NCBI GenBank assembly: GCA_002428325.1
Contig: DIVR01000037.1
Location: 8,242 to 72,241, forward strand
Source: a bacterium UBP4_UBA6127
Lineage (GTDB): Bacteria; UBP4; UBA4092
DNA: 64,000 nt
Direction of reading: 5' to 3'
Below are positions 9,432-19,117 of this stretch, in pieces. The position numbers and the translations under genes were made by a program. A model generated the notes under the pieces. It did not search any database. It saw nothing but the letters and a program-made list of their open reading frames with translations, and had not been told where the DNA came from. Within the stretch, counting starts at the first letter, position 1, and every line of letters starts with the position of its first letter.

Positions 9432-10649
9432 TTATACTAACTCCTTATACTTATCCATTAAGGTCTGATAGGCTTTATTTACTCCCAGGCAGGCCTCATA
9501 ATACTGTCTGCCATTCCTGCCCATCTGTTGCCGAAGAGAGTTATCCCTGTATAATTCCATGAACTTTTGATACAGGTCATCCCCATCCCCGGCTCTCCCA
9601 AATAATCCAGTCTTTGTTTCATCTCTCAAAAACACCCCATAATCCTGCGCAGAACAAGCATCCAGACTGGCCAGTATTGGCAACCCCAGCTTGAAATAAT
9701 CGGTCGTCTTGGAAGGATAATTGGGAATCGTAAAACGTTCATCCAGACTTACTAATCCAATATCACAGGCTTTTGTAAGCTCTTCATAATCCTTACGGGG
9801 TATTTGATATATAAAAGATACATTAGACAAATTCATTTCCTGAGCTTGAGTCCCCAGCCGGGTCAATTCAGTTCCCTTACCAACAAACAGTATTTTTACT
9901 TTTGGGTCATTTTTCACTCGTTGAGCCAGATTCAACAGGTTTTCCAACCGTTGAGGTTTGCCCATGTTACCCCCGAAAATCATCAGAAAATCATCTTCAT
10001 GAAAAGAATACTTCTGCCGGATTTCTTTTCTATTATCCTGAAGTTGAGGGGTAATCTTTGCCCAGTTTTTTAATACCAATAATTTGGATTCATCCAGTTT
10101 AAAATGCTCCGCCAAATACTTTCGATTACCCGAAGACATGGCCGTAACAATATCTGCAAGTTTTAGCGCTTTGGTATACTTATTCGTCAGGAACCTGATT
10201 AATTGTTTATTCTTTATAATTCCCATATCAATCCCGTTTTGAGGAAAGATATCCCAGATAATCAGGATGACTTTACAACCGAATTTTTGTTTCAATTTCC
10301 TCATCAGCCAGGGATTGTTCATCATAGGAGTTGATAAGATGACCAGGTCGATTTTCACCTCTCCAATAAGCCTGGATATTTCACGGTAGAAGATAAAAGG
10401 GAGTACCATATAGGTGATACCCCGTTCATAGTATTTAATATTATCTTTATAATAATTCCCTGTCCGAATTTTTAATAACTGGACCCCTTCGACCTCTTTG
10501 ATATGGGTTTTTTGTCGAAGATATCTTTCCAGGATAATTGACACATAAACTTGATGCCCCTGTTCCGCAAATTCCATCACTAACTCTTTTTCAAGGGAGG
10601 AATCATTCTTGTTTTCAGAAAATCTGGGCAACAGAAATAAAATATTCAT
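9432..10649 (-). CDS. Glycosyltransferase family 4 (WbuB-like)
   Basis: A 405-residue GT-B enzyme. The N-terminal half carries a SSLEKELVMEFAEQGH stretch and an IWDIFPQNG motif typical of the WbuB-like subgroup; the C-terminal half has FGGNMGKPQ and a donor region with IPNYPSKTTDYF. Some members of this subgroup transfer FucNAc, which would agree with the capEFG genes, but specificity cannot be inferred safely. It lies 58 bases upstream of the tviC-like gene, with AAGGAA before its ATG. Confidence 0.83.
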   Translation of the reverse strand: MNILFLLPRFSENKNDSSLEKELVMEFAEQGHQVYVSIILERYLRQKTHIKEVEGVQLLKIRTGNYYKDNIKYYERGITYMVLPFIFYREISRLIGEVKIDLVILSTPMMNNPWLMRKLKQKFGCKVILIIWDIFPQNGIDMGIIKNKQLIRFLTNKYTKALKLADIVTAMSSGNRKYLAEHFKLDESKLLVLKNWAKITPQLQDNRKEIRQKYSFHEDDFLMIFGGNMGKPQRLENLLNLAQRVKNDPKVKILFVGKGTELTRLGTQAQEMNLSNVSFIYQIPRKDYEELTKACDIGLVSLDERFTIPNYPSKTTDYFKLGLPILASLDACSAQDYGVFLRDETKTGLFGRAGDGDDLYQKFMELYRDNSLRQQMGRNGRQYYEACLGVNKAYQTLMDKYKELV

Positions 10650-10728
10650 TAAAAAATTCCTTCTTCAAAAAAATCTATTCAAACTTGGAGGGATATTTTA
10701 TAAAGCCCTCATCTCGGATGAGTATCTT

Positions 10729-12153
10729 TTAGGTTTCAGCTGGTTGTCTGAGATTTTCTATGTTAGAACCTTCATCAGATTTCTGGGGATATAAAATGAT
10801 AATGGCCGCACCCATCCCAATGAGTACCCAAAGGTATTTCCCCCGCCATCCATCCAGAAAGATATTCTGAATCAGGTAACAGAATAATGAGGACAAAACC
10901 GAGTTGATAATAAATTTATCCGGCAGGTTTAAACGGTTAATTTGCCTCAACCTTCTGAATACAAACCCAATAATACATAAGAATACTATCAGAGTCGGAA
11001 TACCATTATCAGCGGCAAATGAAATATACATGTTATGGGCCACTTGAACAAATGTCTTATCATCTTTATTACGAACATTGAAAATGTCATATTGAGGCAA
11101 CAGTAATCCATGATTGCCAATTCCAACCCCTTTGAAGGGATAATGCAGCACCAAATTCGTTCCAGCAGACCAAGTAAGAACTCGGTCGGAACCTAATCTC
11201 CAAATGCCATATTTTGCTTCAGAAACCTGCTCTCCCAATCTTCGCTGGACAGCCGGTACAGCCAGAACAGATACTGCCATTACTAGTATCATGATTAGAG
11301 CAAAAAACTTATTGTTAATGGATAATCGATCTGTCGTAATCAAATGGAATATTAACAGAAAGAAAAGGCCAATAATCGCTCCCAATGAAAGAGTTAATCC
11401 TATTCCCCCTAACAATATCAATAACAAAGGGAATACAACAACCCATTTCCAATTTTTTTTCAGATATAGCAAAGCGCTGAGACCAAAGGCAAATCCGACC
11501 GATAACTGGACGGCAAAATAATTAGGGTCCCCATCGGTTCCAGTCTGCCTGTCAATACCTATATTCTGATAAGTGAAGGAACTTAATGAAAAAGGCAACA
11601 ATCCATATTTCGCCAGAAGAGTAATCAACGCTGCCAAGGTACAGGAAAGAACTATCATCCACCATAATATTTTTAGTTTGTCCCGTGTATTCATCAAACA
11701 TATCAGGAGAAAAGCAAACCCCATCATTTGATAGATACTTTTCCAATAGATATAACTATGCCCTATGTTAATCCCCAAAACAGCGGACATGGCAATCAGG
11801 GCAGCCAATAAGACCATATATTGATAAAGTCTTTTGAGAGGAGGGATTTGGAGAGTACCTAAGAACAGATGAGGTATGCATAAAACAAATAAAAACGCAC
11901 CCAGCAGAGGAACCGCCGTCATTCCGGGGACCACGACCGCTAAAACACCCAAAGGAATAACAATCACAGTGATATAAAGCATCCATTGAGGATTTTTAAT
12001 ATACCAAGGCAATCCCAGGATAAATAGTATGCCGCCCAGAACAGCTAATATTTGTGAAGGTTTATTGACCCATAAGCAGACCAGGGATACAGCTACACAC
12101 ACCACTATTACAATCAGTGGAATAAATATTTTTCTAAAAAGGGGTTCATTCAT
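10729..12153 (-). CDS. O-antigen ligase/polymerase family (WaaL/Wzy-type) membrane protein
   Basis: A 474-residue polytopic protein with about 12 hydrophobic segments and a large periplasmic loop (near residues 290-380) containing LGSDRVLTWSAGTNLVLHYP and FKGVGIGNHGLL, the region conserved in the Wzy_C/O-antigen ligase family. Such enzymes either polymerise repeat units (Wzy) or ligate glycan to lipid A core or protein (WaaL/PglL). No other polymerase candidate is visible in the cluster, so a Wzy role is plausible, but the two cannot be separated by sequence alone. Confidence 0.83.
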   Translation of the reverse strand: MNEPLFRKIFIPLIVIVVCVAVSLVCLWVNKPSQILAVLGGILFILGLPWYIKNPQWMLYITVIVIPLGVLAVVVPGMTAVPLLGAFLFVLCIPHLFLGTLQIPPLKRLYQYMVLLAALIAMSAVLGINIGHSYIYWKSIYQMMGFAFLLICLMNTRDKLKILWWMIVLSCTLAALITLLAKYGLLPFSLSSFTYQNIGIDRQTGTDGDPNYFAVQLSVGFAFGLSALLYLKKNWKWVVVFPLLLILLGGIGLTLSLGAIIGLFFLLIFHLITTDRLSINNKFFALIMILVMAVSVLAVPAVQRRLGEQVSEAKYGIWRLGSDRVLTWSAGTNLVLHYPFKGVGIGNHGLLLPQYDIFNVRNKDDKTFVQVAHNMYISFAADNGIPTLIVFLCIIGFVFRRLRQINRLNLPDKFIINSVLSSLFCYLIQNIFLDGWRGKYLWVLIGMGAAIIILYPQKSDEGSNIENLRQPAET

Positions 12154-12260
12154 TTTTTATATCCATTAACTACCCACTTTGCATGGCTGCTTACTAGGAT
12201 CCACCCGAACAAATCATCAGAACAGGACTGTGGTCCAATACACACTAATAGTTATTCATA

Positions 12261-13370
12261 TCAGGAGGATTTACTAAGTCTTGAGATTCGGTCTTTAACA
12301 GGAAAGCCGGGATCTATCTCCAAAACCTTTTTATAAGCCTTCAGGGCTTCCTGGGGCTGATTCAGTTTCTCATATACAGCTCCCAGATCTCGATAACCAT
12401 ATACATCCACTTTATTTTTCAAGGCGGCTTTGAAGAGAATGACAGCCATAGGATAGTTTTTCTTAACATCACGATGCATCAATCCCAACATATAATAAGG
12501 TTCAAACTGGTTCGGAGAAGCCGTGGTACTCTGAGCTAAATATTTTTCAGCCTGAAGCATCCCGGAAGGATTACCGGTTCTGAAATATAAACGAGCCATG
12601 GAAAGATTGTAATAATAATTTTCATCATCCAGTAATAACGCCTGTTTGAAAGCATCTTCCGCTTTTTTTAAATTTTTCTTTTCTTCCCATAATCTTCCCA
12701 GGTTATACCAGGCATTGGAGTCTTCGGGATGAGAGGCTACAATTTTCAACCAAAATTCCAAAGCTTTATCATTCTTATGTACCAGTGTATAGTTTTTTGC
12801 CAGTCCCTGGATGGCTTCCATAGACCGGGGATCCGTCGTATAGACTTTTTGATACATGGAAATGGCTTTTCCCGGCAGTTTCATCTTCTCGTAAATGGAA
12901 GCTAATTGTGATAGATAGGCCATATTCCCAGGCTCTTTTTTTAGTTGTCCCAACCACAACTGCTCTGCCTGTTCCCATTGAGTACTCTGGGTATAATGCC
13001 AGCTTAAGGCATTGATGTAGCCAATATTATCCGGTTGCAACTCAATCGCTTTTTTTAGATATTTTTCGGCTTTGGGAAAATCTTTCTTTTCGTCCAAGGC
13101 TCGTCCTAAAAGGAAGTTCATATCAGAATTTTCAGGGGCTAATTCCAAGCCAAGCCTTAAATTTTCAATTGCCTGATCATATTTTTTCTCCTTAAAATAC
13201 TGCAGGCCTGACATTCTATATTGAGCAGGGTCCTGGGAACGTAACTGTCGGAGATACCCTGGGGCATAGTAAAGAATACCAATAAATCCCAGCATTAAAA
13301 CACTCCAGGAGATAATGATATAAAACCAGTCTTTTTTCACTAATAGATTCCGGGTTTGATTTTCAGGCAT
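12261..13370 (-). CDS. Membrane-anchored tetratricopeptide repeat protein
   Basis: About 369 residues. A single transmembrane segment near residues 18-40 is followed by some eight TPR units (for example YLKKAIELQPDNIGYINAL and YKKVLEIDPGFPVKD). The repeats should lie in the periplasm and bind other proteins. Similar TPR proteins accompany polysaccharide export and O-antigen ligase genes; this one directly precedes the ligase/polymerase gene on the same strand. The ATG at 13370 follows GGGAAA and is preferred to the upstream in-frame start at 13394. Confidence 0.85.
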   Translation of the reverse strand: MPENQTRNLLVKKDWFYIIISWSVLMLGFIGILYYAPGYLRQLRSQDPAQYRMSGLQYFKEKKYDQAIENLRLGLELAPENSDMNFLLGRALDEKKDFPKAEKYLKKAIELQPDNIGYINALSWHYTQSTQWEQAEQLWLGQLKKEPGNMAYLSQLASIYEKMKLPGKAISMYQKVYTTDPRSMEAIQGLAKNYTLVHKNDKALEFWLKIVASHPEDSNAWYNLGRLWEEKKNLKKAEDAFKQALLLDDENYYYNLSMARLYFRTGNPSGMLQAEKYLAQSTTASPNQFEPYYMLGLMHRDVKKNYPMAVILFKAALKNKVDVYGYRDLGAVYEKLNQPQEALKAYKKVLEIDPGFPVKDRISRLSKSS

Positions 13371-13394
13371 GGTTATTTTTCCCAATAACAACAA

Positions 13395-13533
13395 TTTATC
13401 TTTTGATTCTGTCGGACATGATTTTGAGATATATTATATATTTGGAATATATTATATAGTTGTTATAGTTTATATCCAAATCCAATCAAATCATTGGAAT
13501 AATACCTCTATTTTTTTACAAGGGAATTAATGA
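13395..13533. promoter_or_regulatory. Divergent promoter region with a spaced ATATATTATATA repeat
   Basis: This gene-free, A+T-rich stretch separates the divergent TPR and C25 peptidase genes. It contains two exact copies of the 12-mer ATATATTATATA (13429-13440 and 13447-13458), 18 bases apart start to start. Each copy is close to palindromic. The pair could be an operator, an UP-like element or simple A+T-rich sequence. Confidence 0.4.
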
Positions 13534-15786
13534 ATGCAATATTTCTTCCGTAATCTCATTATTTTTATCACATTAAATCTTACCGGCATTTCTTTCTCAC
13601 AAAAGATATTGGCCCCACAAGCCCCTGATTATTGGAATATTCAGGTAAAAGAGGATGGAATCTACCGAATCAAATATTCCGACATAACAACTTTGGGGGG
13701 CAGTCCTGCCAACTTGGACTTTACCCAAATTCGAGTTTCATACCAGGGACAAGATATCTCTGTTTATACCAACAAAACAGCCGGAAATTGGAAAAATAAT
13801 GATTACCTGGAATTTTATGGAACAGCCCCTAAAGTTGAAACAGGTGATAAAGACCCTTATACCCGGGAGAATGTGTATCAACTATATATAAATCCGAATA
13901 ATACCTCCATCCGCTTCAGACAAATAAATGAACAGGCCCACCCCATTTTATTCAATAATAGTTATAAATCGGATATTAGTTCCTTTATGGATACAAAATC
14001 CTATTATTACGATGTTTACTTTCGATATAACATTAAGGATATGCAGTATCCCCGAATATGGTACTGGAACCAATTTAAAGCCCCTACCACTTATTTCAAC
14101 TACTCCATTCAGTTGCCCGGTATCCTGGATTCAAGGCAGGATACCTCTGTAAGCGTAACTTTTAAAGCACTCCTCCAGGGAGAATCCCATCCCCCGGTAA
14201 GACCCAATCACCATGCCAGGTTCAATATTAACGGAAATGATATCGGGGAAGCCTGGTGGAACAATCAAACTGAATATGTTTTCAATACGACCTTTCCAGT
14301 TTCCTATCTGAATTATAAATTAAATACGGTTGCCATCAACGCCCCCGGTGATATCAAAAGCAATCCCCCCATGGACCAATTCCTTCTGGCAGGATTTGAT
14401 TTTACCTATCCCAGGAAACTGGAAACCTATCAAAATCAACTCACACTACCCTTGCCACCCTCCCAAGAAACAACTTTTCTGGAGATAAAAGGATTCACAT
14501 CTCCGGATATCAACATCTGGGATTTGGAAAATGCCGTCAGAATTCTGCCTGCCGTTGTCCCATCACCTGAACAAAAAGACCAATTTAATGCCCGATTTGC
14601 AATTTATAGCCAGAAATCTACTCGGCTCTATGCTGCTACCGATAATTCATTCAAATCTCCAGTTTCTATCCATCCCGTCAATAAATCCAATTTAAGAGCC
14701 ATGGCTCCGGCTGACTATATCATCATTACTTATGACGATTTCACCACCGAGTTGAAACCTCTGGTTCAGTTAAGGCAAAAACAGGGACACACCGTCGCTG
14801 TGGTGAAAATTTCTGATATCTATAATGAATTTAATTATGGCCGATTCAGCCCCGAGGCCATCAAGACATTCACTCAATATGCCTGGGACCACTGGGACAA
14901 ATTGAAGATCAAGAATTTATTCCTGGTAGGCGATGCTAACTGGGATTATTTGGATGTCAAACGCAAAGGGGCCATCAATTATGTCCCAACCACTATATAT
15001 ACTTATTTTGCCAGTGATAATTATTATGGAGTCATGGACACCACCAGCCAGAAACCGGCTTTTGCCATAGGAAGGCTGCCCGCACGGACTCCTGAAGAAG
15101 TTAAAGCCTATGTTAACAAGGTTCTGGAATATGAGAATGATACTACAGACCGATTATGGAGTAAGAATGCGGTTCTGGCAGCAGGCTATGAGCCCATGTT
15201 TACCACCGATATGAATTCTTTAGCTAAAGAGATCAGTTCTACCTATCAGATAGTCAGCTGTTATGCCCACCCCCTGCCTGAATTTACGGTTGGAACAAGA
15301 GACCAAGAAACCAGGGAAGACATCCAGAGAGCATTTCGCCAGGGTGCGGGTATCATGGCTTTTGTTGGGCATGGCTCCCTTGGGTTTTGGGCTGATCGCC
15401 AGCTTCTTACCAGTGATGATATTCCCCAGATAAAAAATCCTGGCAGATACCCCTTGGTTCTCAGTATGACTTGTTATACCGGAAGATTTGAGCATGATAC
15501 TGATACCTATGGCATCTGTGAGTTACTGGTGAAACAACCCGAGGGAGGGGCCATCGCTGCCCTGGGTTCCACCGGAAGGTCTTCTGTTTCCTCTAATTCC
15601 AGGATGATGCGGACTATTCTCAAGGCATTAATCAGCCAGAAGGTTCAAACTATTGGAGAAGCTGTTTTTCTTGCCAAACAGGAAATGAATCCCTGGGAAA
15701 ACGACCAACTCCACAGTTATGTATTATTGGGTGATCCTGCCCTAAAGTTCAAACTTCCCCCCGTTACAGGGTATAATAACCATTAA
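13534..15786 (+). CDS. Secreted peptidase of family C25 (gingipain-like)
   Basis: A 750-residue protein starting with a Sec signal peptide (to about residue 22). Residues 23-about 385 look like beta-rich, secreted domains. From about 390 comes the C25 fold: DYIIITYDDF, LFLVGDANWDY, GRLPARTPEEV, then the catalytic pair H613 (VGHGS) and C647 (SMTCYTG), and a C-terminal YVLLGDPALKF. Both catalytic residues are present, so it should be an active cysteine endopeptidase outside the cytoplasm. No C-terminal secretion domain of the type IX system is evident. It is transcribed towards the chain-length protein gene 60 bases downstream. Confidence 0.86.
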   Translation: MQYFFRNLIIFITLNLTGISFSQKILAPQAPDYWNIQVKEDGIYRIKYSDITTLGGSPANLDFTQIRVSYQGQDISVYTNKTAGNWKNNDYLEFYGTAPKVETGDKDPYTRENVYQLYINPNNTSIRFRQINEQAHPILFNNSYKSDISSFMDTKSYYYDVYFRYNIKDMQYPRIWYWNQFKAPTTYFNYSIQLPGILDSRQDTSVSVTFKALLQGESHPPVRPNHHARFNINGNDIGEAWWNNQTEYVFNTTFPVSYLNYKLNTVAINAPGDIKSNPPMDQFLLAGFDFTYPRKLETYQNQLTLPLPPSQETTFLEIKGFTSPDINIWDLENAVRILPAVVPSPEQKDQFNARFAIYSQKSTRLYAATDNSFKSPVSIHPVNKSNLRAMAPADYIIITYDDFTTELKPLVQLRQKQGHTVAVVKISDIYNEFNYGRFSPEAIKTFTQYAWDHWDKLKIKNLFLVGDANWDYLDVKRKGAINYVPTTIYTYFASDNYYGVMDTTSQKPAFAIGRLPARTPEEVKAYVNKVLEYENDTTDRLWSKNAVLAAGYEPMFTTDMNSLAKEISSTYQIVSCYAHPLPEFTVGTRDQETREDIQRAFRQGAGIMAFVGHGSLGFWADRQLLTSDDIPQIKNPGRYPLVLSMTCYTGRFEHDTDTYGICELLVKQPEGGAIAALGSTGRSSVSSNSRMMRTILKALISQKVQTIGEAVFLAKQEMNPWENDQLHSYVLLGDPALKFKLPPVTGYNNH

Positions 15787-15846
15787 TAATAAAGTGCTGT
15801 TAATTTACAGCATCCCCATACTAAATAAAAATGAGACAAGTAGCCC

Positions 15847-17652
15847 ATGAATGATACCCAAGATTTAATGATTCAAATCATCTCCCTGGCCCGAAAAAGG
15901 ATTTTGATTATCTTTGGTGGAGCCTTACTCTGTGGAATTCTGGCAGCTGTTATCAGCTTAACTCTTCCTGAAGTCTATGAAGCCCAGTCAACCCTGATTA
16001 TTATGCCCCAGAATTTCCAATCGGACCTGCAACAGGAACAACAATCATTTACGCCTATTACTTACCAGAACCTGCTGATGTCCAAAGATATGGCAAAACA
16101 AATCATTGACCGGCTAAAACTGAAAGATACTAAAATCGAACAAATGATGCAGTCTATGAAGACTGAAGTCGTCATGGAAGAACGGGGCTTAAATATGAGG
16201 TCTTACAGCCCTATCATCAAATTGATTGCTAAAGGGGATTCTCCCAAACAAGCTGCCTTGATTGCCAATACCTGGGCGGAGTTATTTGTGGAACAAAACG
16301 GGATGCTGACCTCCCGGGAATCAGAACTATCCTATGACTTTTTAACCTCCCAATTTACCCAGACCACCACAGCTCTACAGGAAGCGGAATCCCAGATGAG
16401 AGCCTTCCGGGACTCCTCCAAACTGGAACTGGTAAAAAGTGAGATGAACAGTAAATTAAGCAAATTGGAAGGGTATCGAGCTAATTTTACTGACATAAAA
16501 TATGAATTAGACACTAAAACGGCCCAATTGATCCAACTCAGAAAGAAAATCGATGCCCAGGAAGAAAATGGGACCTGGATTGGGATTATCAAAGCAGAAA
16601 ATCCCGCTGATGAATTCAGCCAACAGACCGCCAGGTTGGCTAAAGTTCAGTTAGACCCTTCGGCAATGTTTCTTCGCAATGAAGTCCTGGAAGCTAAATG
16701 GAATTTAATTTCCGCTCAAGAATCGTTAAGAATGTTTCTGGAAAACAACAAAATCGAGATGATCCGGAATATGTTCCAGCAGCGAAATAGAGAATTGGTG
16801 GAAGCCCAAATCGAATTAGCCCGAGATGATATCCGGCTAGTATCCTTGGATTCTTCTCTAAGAGTCCTGAATGACCAGCTCAGTAAGGTGGATAAATATA
16901 TCATTCTGAAGAAGGGGATTACCGATGATGCCCTCTGGAACCGATATAACAGCGGCACCACTACCAATAAAGAAATGGATTCTCTTGCCGGGATGAAGAT
17001 AGAAACCCAGGAAATCAACCCGGTTTATCAGGGAATGATAAAACAAACAGTGGATATGGAAGTTGAATTTAACACTTTAAAACCTAAACGGGACAGTTTA
17101 AGGGAAAAGATTGTTACCACCGACCGAACTGTCAAAGAATTAGATACCCAACTTAATAATGTCGAAATCCGATTACGGCGACTGCAAAGCCAATATACTG
17201 TCGCATCCACCAATTACCGCCAATTATTGAATAAATACACGGAAGTTAAAAGTGAAATGCTTTCCACTCAGATGAGTGTGGATATTATCCAATCAAAATT
17301 ATCCGAAACTCTGAAGACGGTCAATGGAATGAATGATTCAGTTCAGACCTTATTTGCCACTTCTTATGAAGGGGAAATGGAACAGGACCAGCTTGCCAGA
17401 AATGTTACCACCTTCAGGTCCACCTTTGATTTGCTTGCCAAAGAAGTAGAAAAGGCCAAAATCGCCAAGGCTAACGAAATTTCTGACCTGAAGATTGCCA
17501 CCCGGGCAGTTGAACCTCAACAACGTATCAGCCCTAAACGGTCTTTGATTACCCTGACGGCCCTGATTGCAGGATTCATGGTAACCTTCTTCTTCTGTCT
17601 AATGCAGGAATTCCTGCTGACACCGACAAGAAAAGAAGAGAAAAAAGCCTAA
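15847..17652 (+). CDS. Polysaccharide chain-length determinant, GumC/Wzz-type
   Basis: A 601-residue inner-membrane protein with one transmembrane helix near residues 18-40, long periplasmic coiled-coil regions (many Gln/Glu/Lys heptads, about 170-540), and a second helix near 565-590 preceded by a proline/arginine block (PQQRISPKRS). This is the PCP co-polymerase layout. No C-terminal tyrosine-kinase domain or Walker motif is present, so the partner kinase, if any, is elsewhere. A good intrinsic terminator follows at 17683. Confidence 0.85.
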   Translation: MNDTQDLMIQIISLARKRILIIFGGALLCGILAAVISLTLPEVYEAQSTLIIMPQNFQSDLQQEQQSFTPITYQNLLMSKDMAKQIIDRLKLKDTKIEQMMQSMKTEVVMEERGLNMRSYSPIIKLIAKGDSPKQAALIANTWAELFVEQNGMLTSRESELSYDFLTSQFTQTTTALQEAESQMRAFRDSSKLELVKSEMNSKLSKLEGYRANFTDIKYELDTKTAQLIQLRKKIDAQEENGTWIGIIKAENPADEFSQQTARLAKVQLDPSAMFLRNEVLEAKWNLISAQESLRMFLENNKIEMIRNMFQQRNRELVEAQIELARDDIRLVSLDSSLRVLNDQLSKVDKYIILKKGITDDALWNRYNSGTTTNKEMDSLAGMKIETQEINPVYQGMIKQTVDMEVEFNTLKPKRDSLREKIVTTDRTVKELDTQLNNVEIRLRRLQSQYTVASTNYRQLLNKYTEVKSEMLSTQMSVDIIQSKLSETLKTVNGMNDSVQTLFATSYEGEMEQDQLARNVTTFRSTFDLLAKEVEKAKIAKANEISDLKIATRAVEPQQRISPKRSLITLTALIAGFMVTFFFCLMQEFLLTPTRKEEKKA

Positions 17653-17682
17653 ATATCTTAATCTTTTACGAAATCCATTCAG

Positions 17683-17714
17683 GCCCTTGTTATTTATGTA
17701 ACAAGGGCTTTTTT
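17683..17714 (+). terminator. Rho-independent terminator after the chain-length gene
   Basis: A perfect 10-bp stem GCCCTTGTTA / TAACAAGGGC with a 6-base loop is followed by six T. It ends the C25 peptidase-chain-length transcript. Confidence 0.9.
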
Positions 17715-17933
17715 ATTGGTTTCTGGCCTTTTATCTAGCTGGCCTTATATGGAATCGATCCCCATACAGAGAATTTATGTATCCTCCCCTCGAAGGAGGG
17801 GATAAGAGATGTGGTAGTACTTAGGAAAGACTTAAAACAACCACACCCCAACCCTCTCCTTCGTAAACGATAGGGAAATACTAATAAATCAGCAGGGGGA
17901 TACCCTGCCATTACTGAAGGTCAGAACCCAGTA

Positions 17934-17956
17934 GTTGCGACCTACCAGGTCGCAAC
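17934..17956. repeat. Perfect inverted repeat, 10-bp arms
   Basis: GTTGCGACCT and AGGTCGCAAC are separated by ACC. There is no T-run on either side, so this is not a typical terminator. It sits inside the hairpin-rich spacer. Confidence 0.85.
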
Positions 17957-18013
17957 CTATCAGCTCCCTGGGACAAAAACTAAAAACCAAATCAGCAGGA
18001 GGATCCCCCACTG

Positions 18014-18056
18014 CAGGATGCCTCAAAACACCGAGCTACAAAAATCAGGCATCCTG
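18014..18056. repeat. Inverted repeat, 10-bp arms, 23-base loop
   Basis: CAGGATGCCT (18014-18023) pairs exactly with AGGCATCCTG (18047-18056). The right arm also lies in a smaller hairpin, ATCAGG-CAT-CCTGAT (18044-18058), so two alternative folds compete upstream of the epimerase gene at 18097. It could be part of the 5' leader of that gene. Confidence 0.75.
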
Positions 18057-18096
18057 ATTTAATATAGATGGGTATTATGCCTATTAAGGAGCTTTC

Positions 18097-19107
18097 ATGA
18101 AAATACTGGTAACCGGCGCCGCCGGATTCATTGGATTCCATACCTCCCTCAAACTCCTGGAGCGAGGGGACGAAGTGATTGGTCTGGATAATCTGAATGA
18201 TTATTATGACCCGGAATTAAAAAAGGCCCGATTAAATCAATTGAAACCTTTTTCTGGGTTCCATTTTATCAGGGGAGACCTATCCGACCGGGAAGGTCTG
18301 GCTGAACTCTTTAGCGCCCAATCCCCGCAACGGGTCATTAACCTGGCCGCTCAGGCAGGAGTCCGGTATTCTATCCAAAATCCTTATGCCTATGTAGAAT
18401 CCAACCTGGTTGGATTTATTAATATTCTGGAAGAATGCAGGCATCATCGGGTGGAACACCTGGTCTATGCCTCTTCCAGTTCAGTCTATGGCGCTAACAA
18501 AAAACAGCCCTTCAGCACATCAGATAGTGTGGATCATCCGGTCAGCCTGTATGCCGCCACCAAGAAAGCCAATGAATTGATGGCCCACACCTATAGTCAT
18601 TTATATGGTTTACCCACAACAGGATTAAGGTTTTTTACCGTTTATGGCCCCTGGGGCAGGCCCGATATGGCTTTATTTAAGTTTACCAAGGCTATACTTG
18701 AAGGCAACCCTATAGATGTCTATAACCATGGGAAAATGAAGCGGGATTTCACCTACATTGATGATATCGTGGAAGGGGTTATTCGAACCCTGGATAATAT
18801 CCCCCAAGCCCACCCGGACCTGAATGAAAAAGAAACTCTTTCCCCGGCTATCAGTTCTGCCCCCTATCGGGTGTATAATATTGGGAATCAAGAACCTGTA
18901 AACTTGTTATACTTCATCGAGATTCTGGAGAATACCCTTGGTAAAAAAGCAGAAAAAAATCTGCTTCCCCTTCAAATGGGTGATGTCCCCGAGACTTTTG
19001 CTGACGTGGAGGATTTAATCCATGAGGTTGGTTTTAAACCTTCCACTTCCATAGAAACAGGCATCCGGAATTTTGTTGATTGGTACAGGAAATATTATCA
19101 GATATAA
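18097..19107 (+). CDS. NAD-dependent epimerase, UDP-glucuronate 4-epimerase-like
   Basis: A 336-residue extended SDR with GAAGFIG (7-13), an SSSS run near 126-129 and catalytic Y152/K156 (YAATK). The N-terminal [17 protein letters not shown] and the [16 protein letters not shown] block are hallmarks of the CapI/GAE group, which interconverts UDP-GlcA and UDP-GalA. It forms a pair with the dehydrogenase gene, which starts ten bases downstream; GGAGCT precedes the ATG. UDP-GlcNAcA is another possible substrate given the neighbour. Confidence 0.87.
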   Translation: MKILVTGAAGFIGFHTSLKLLERGDEVIGLDNLNDYYDPELKKARLNQLKPFSGFHFIRGDLSDREGLAELFSAQSPQRVINLAAQAGVRYSIQNPYAYVESNLVGFINILEECRHHRVEHLVYASSSSVYGANKKQPFSTSDSVDHPVSLYAATKKANELMAHTYSHLYGLPTTGLRFFTVYGPWGRPDMALFKFTKAILEGNPIDVYNHGKMKRDFTYIDDIVEGVIRTLDNIPQAHPDLNEKETLSPAISSAPYRVYNIGNQEPVNLLYFIEILENTLGKKAEKNLLPLQMGDVPETFADVEDLIHEVGFKPSTSIETGIRNFVDWYRKYYQI

Positions 19108-19117
19108 GGATTATGAA

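Larger units (their letters stand above)
17653..18096. other. Gene-free spacer of 444 bases rich in hairpins and short repeats
   Basis: No ORF with a plausible start is seen. Besides the terminator it holds a C-rich hairpin (17785-17802, TCCCCTC/GAGGGGA), a perfect 10-bp hairpin (17934-17956, GTTGCGACCT/AGGTCGCAAC), a pair of imperfect direct repeats beginning AAATCAGCAGG (17886-17909 and 17989-18013), and an inverted repeat CAGGATGCCT/AGGCATCCTG (18014-18023 with 18047-18056). The mix looks like remnants of dispersed repeats or of a decayed small mobile element. Confidence 0.6.
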
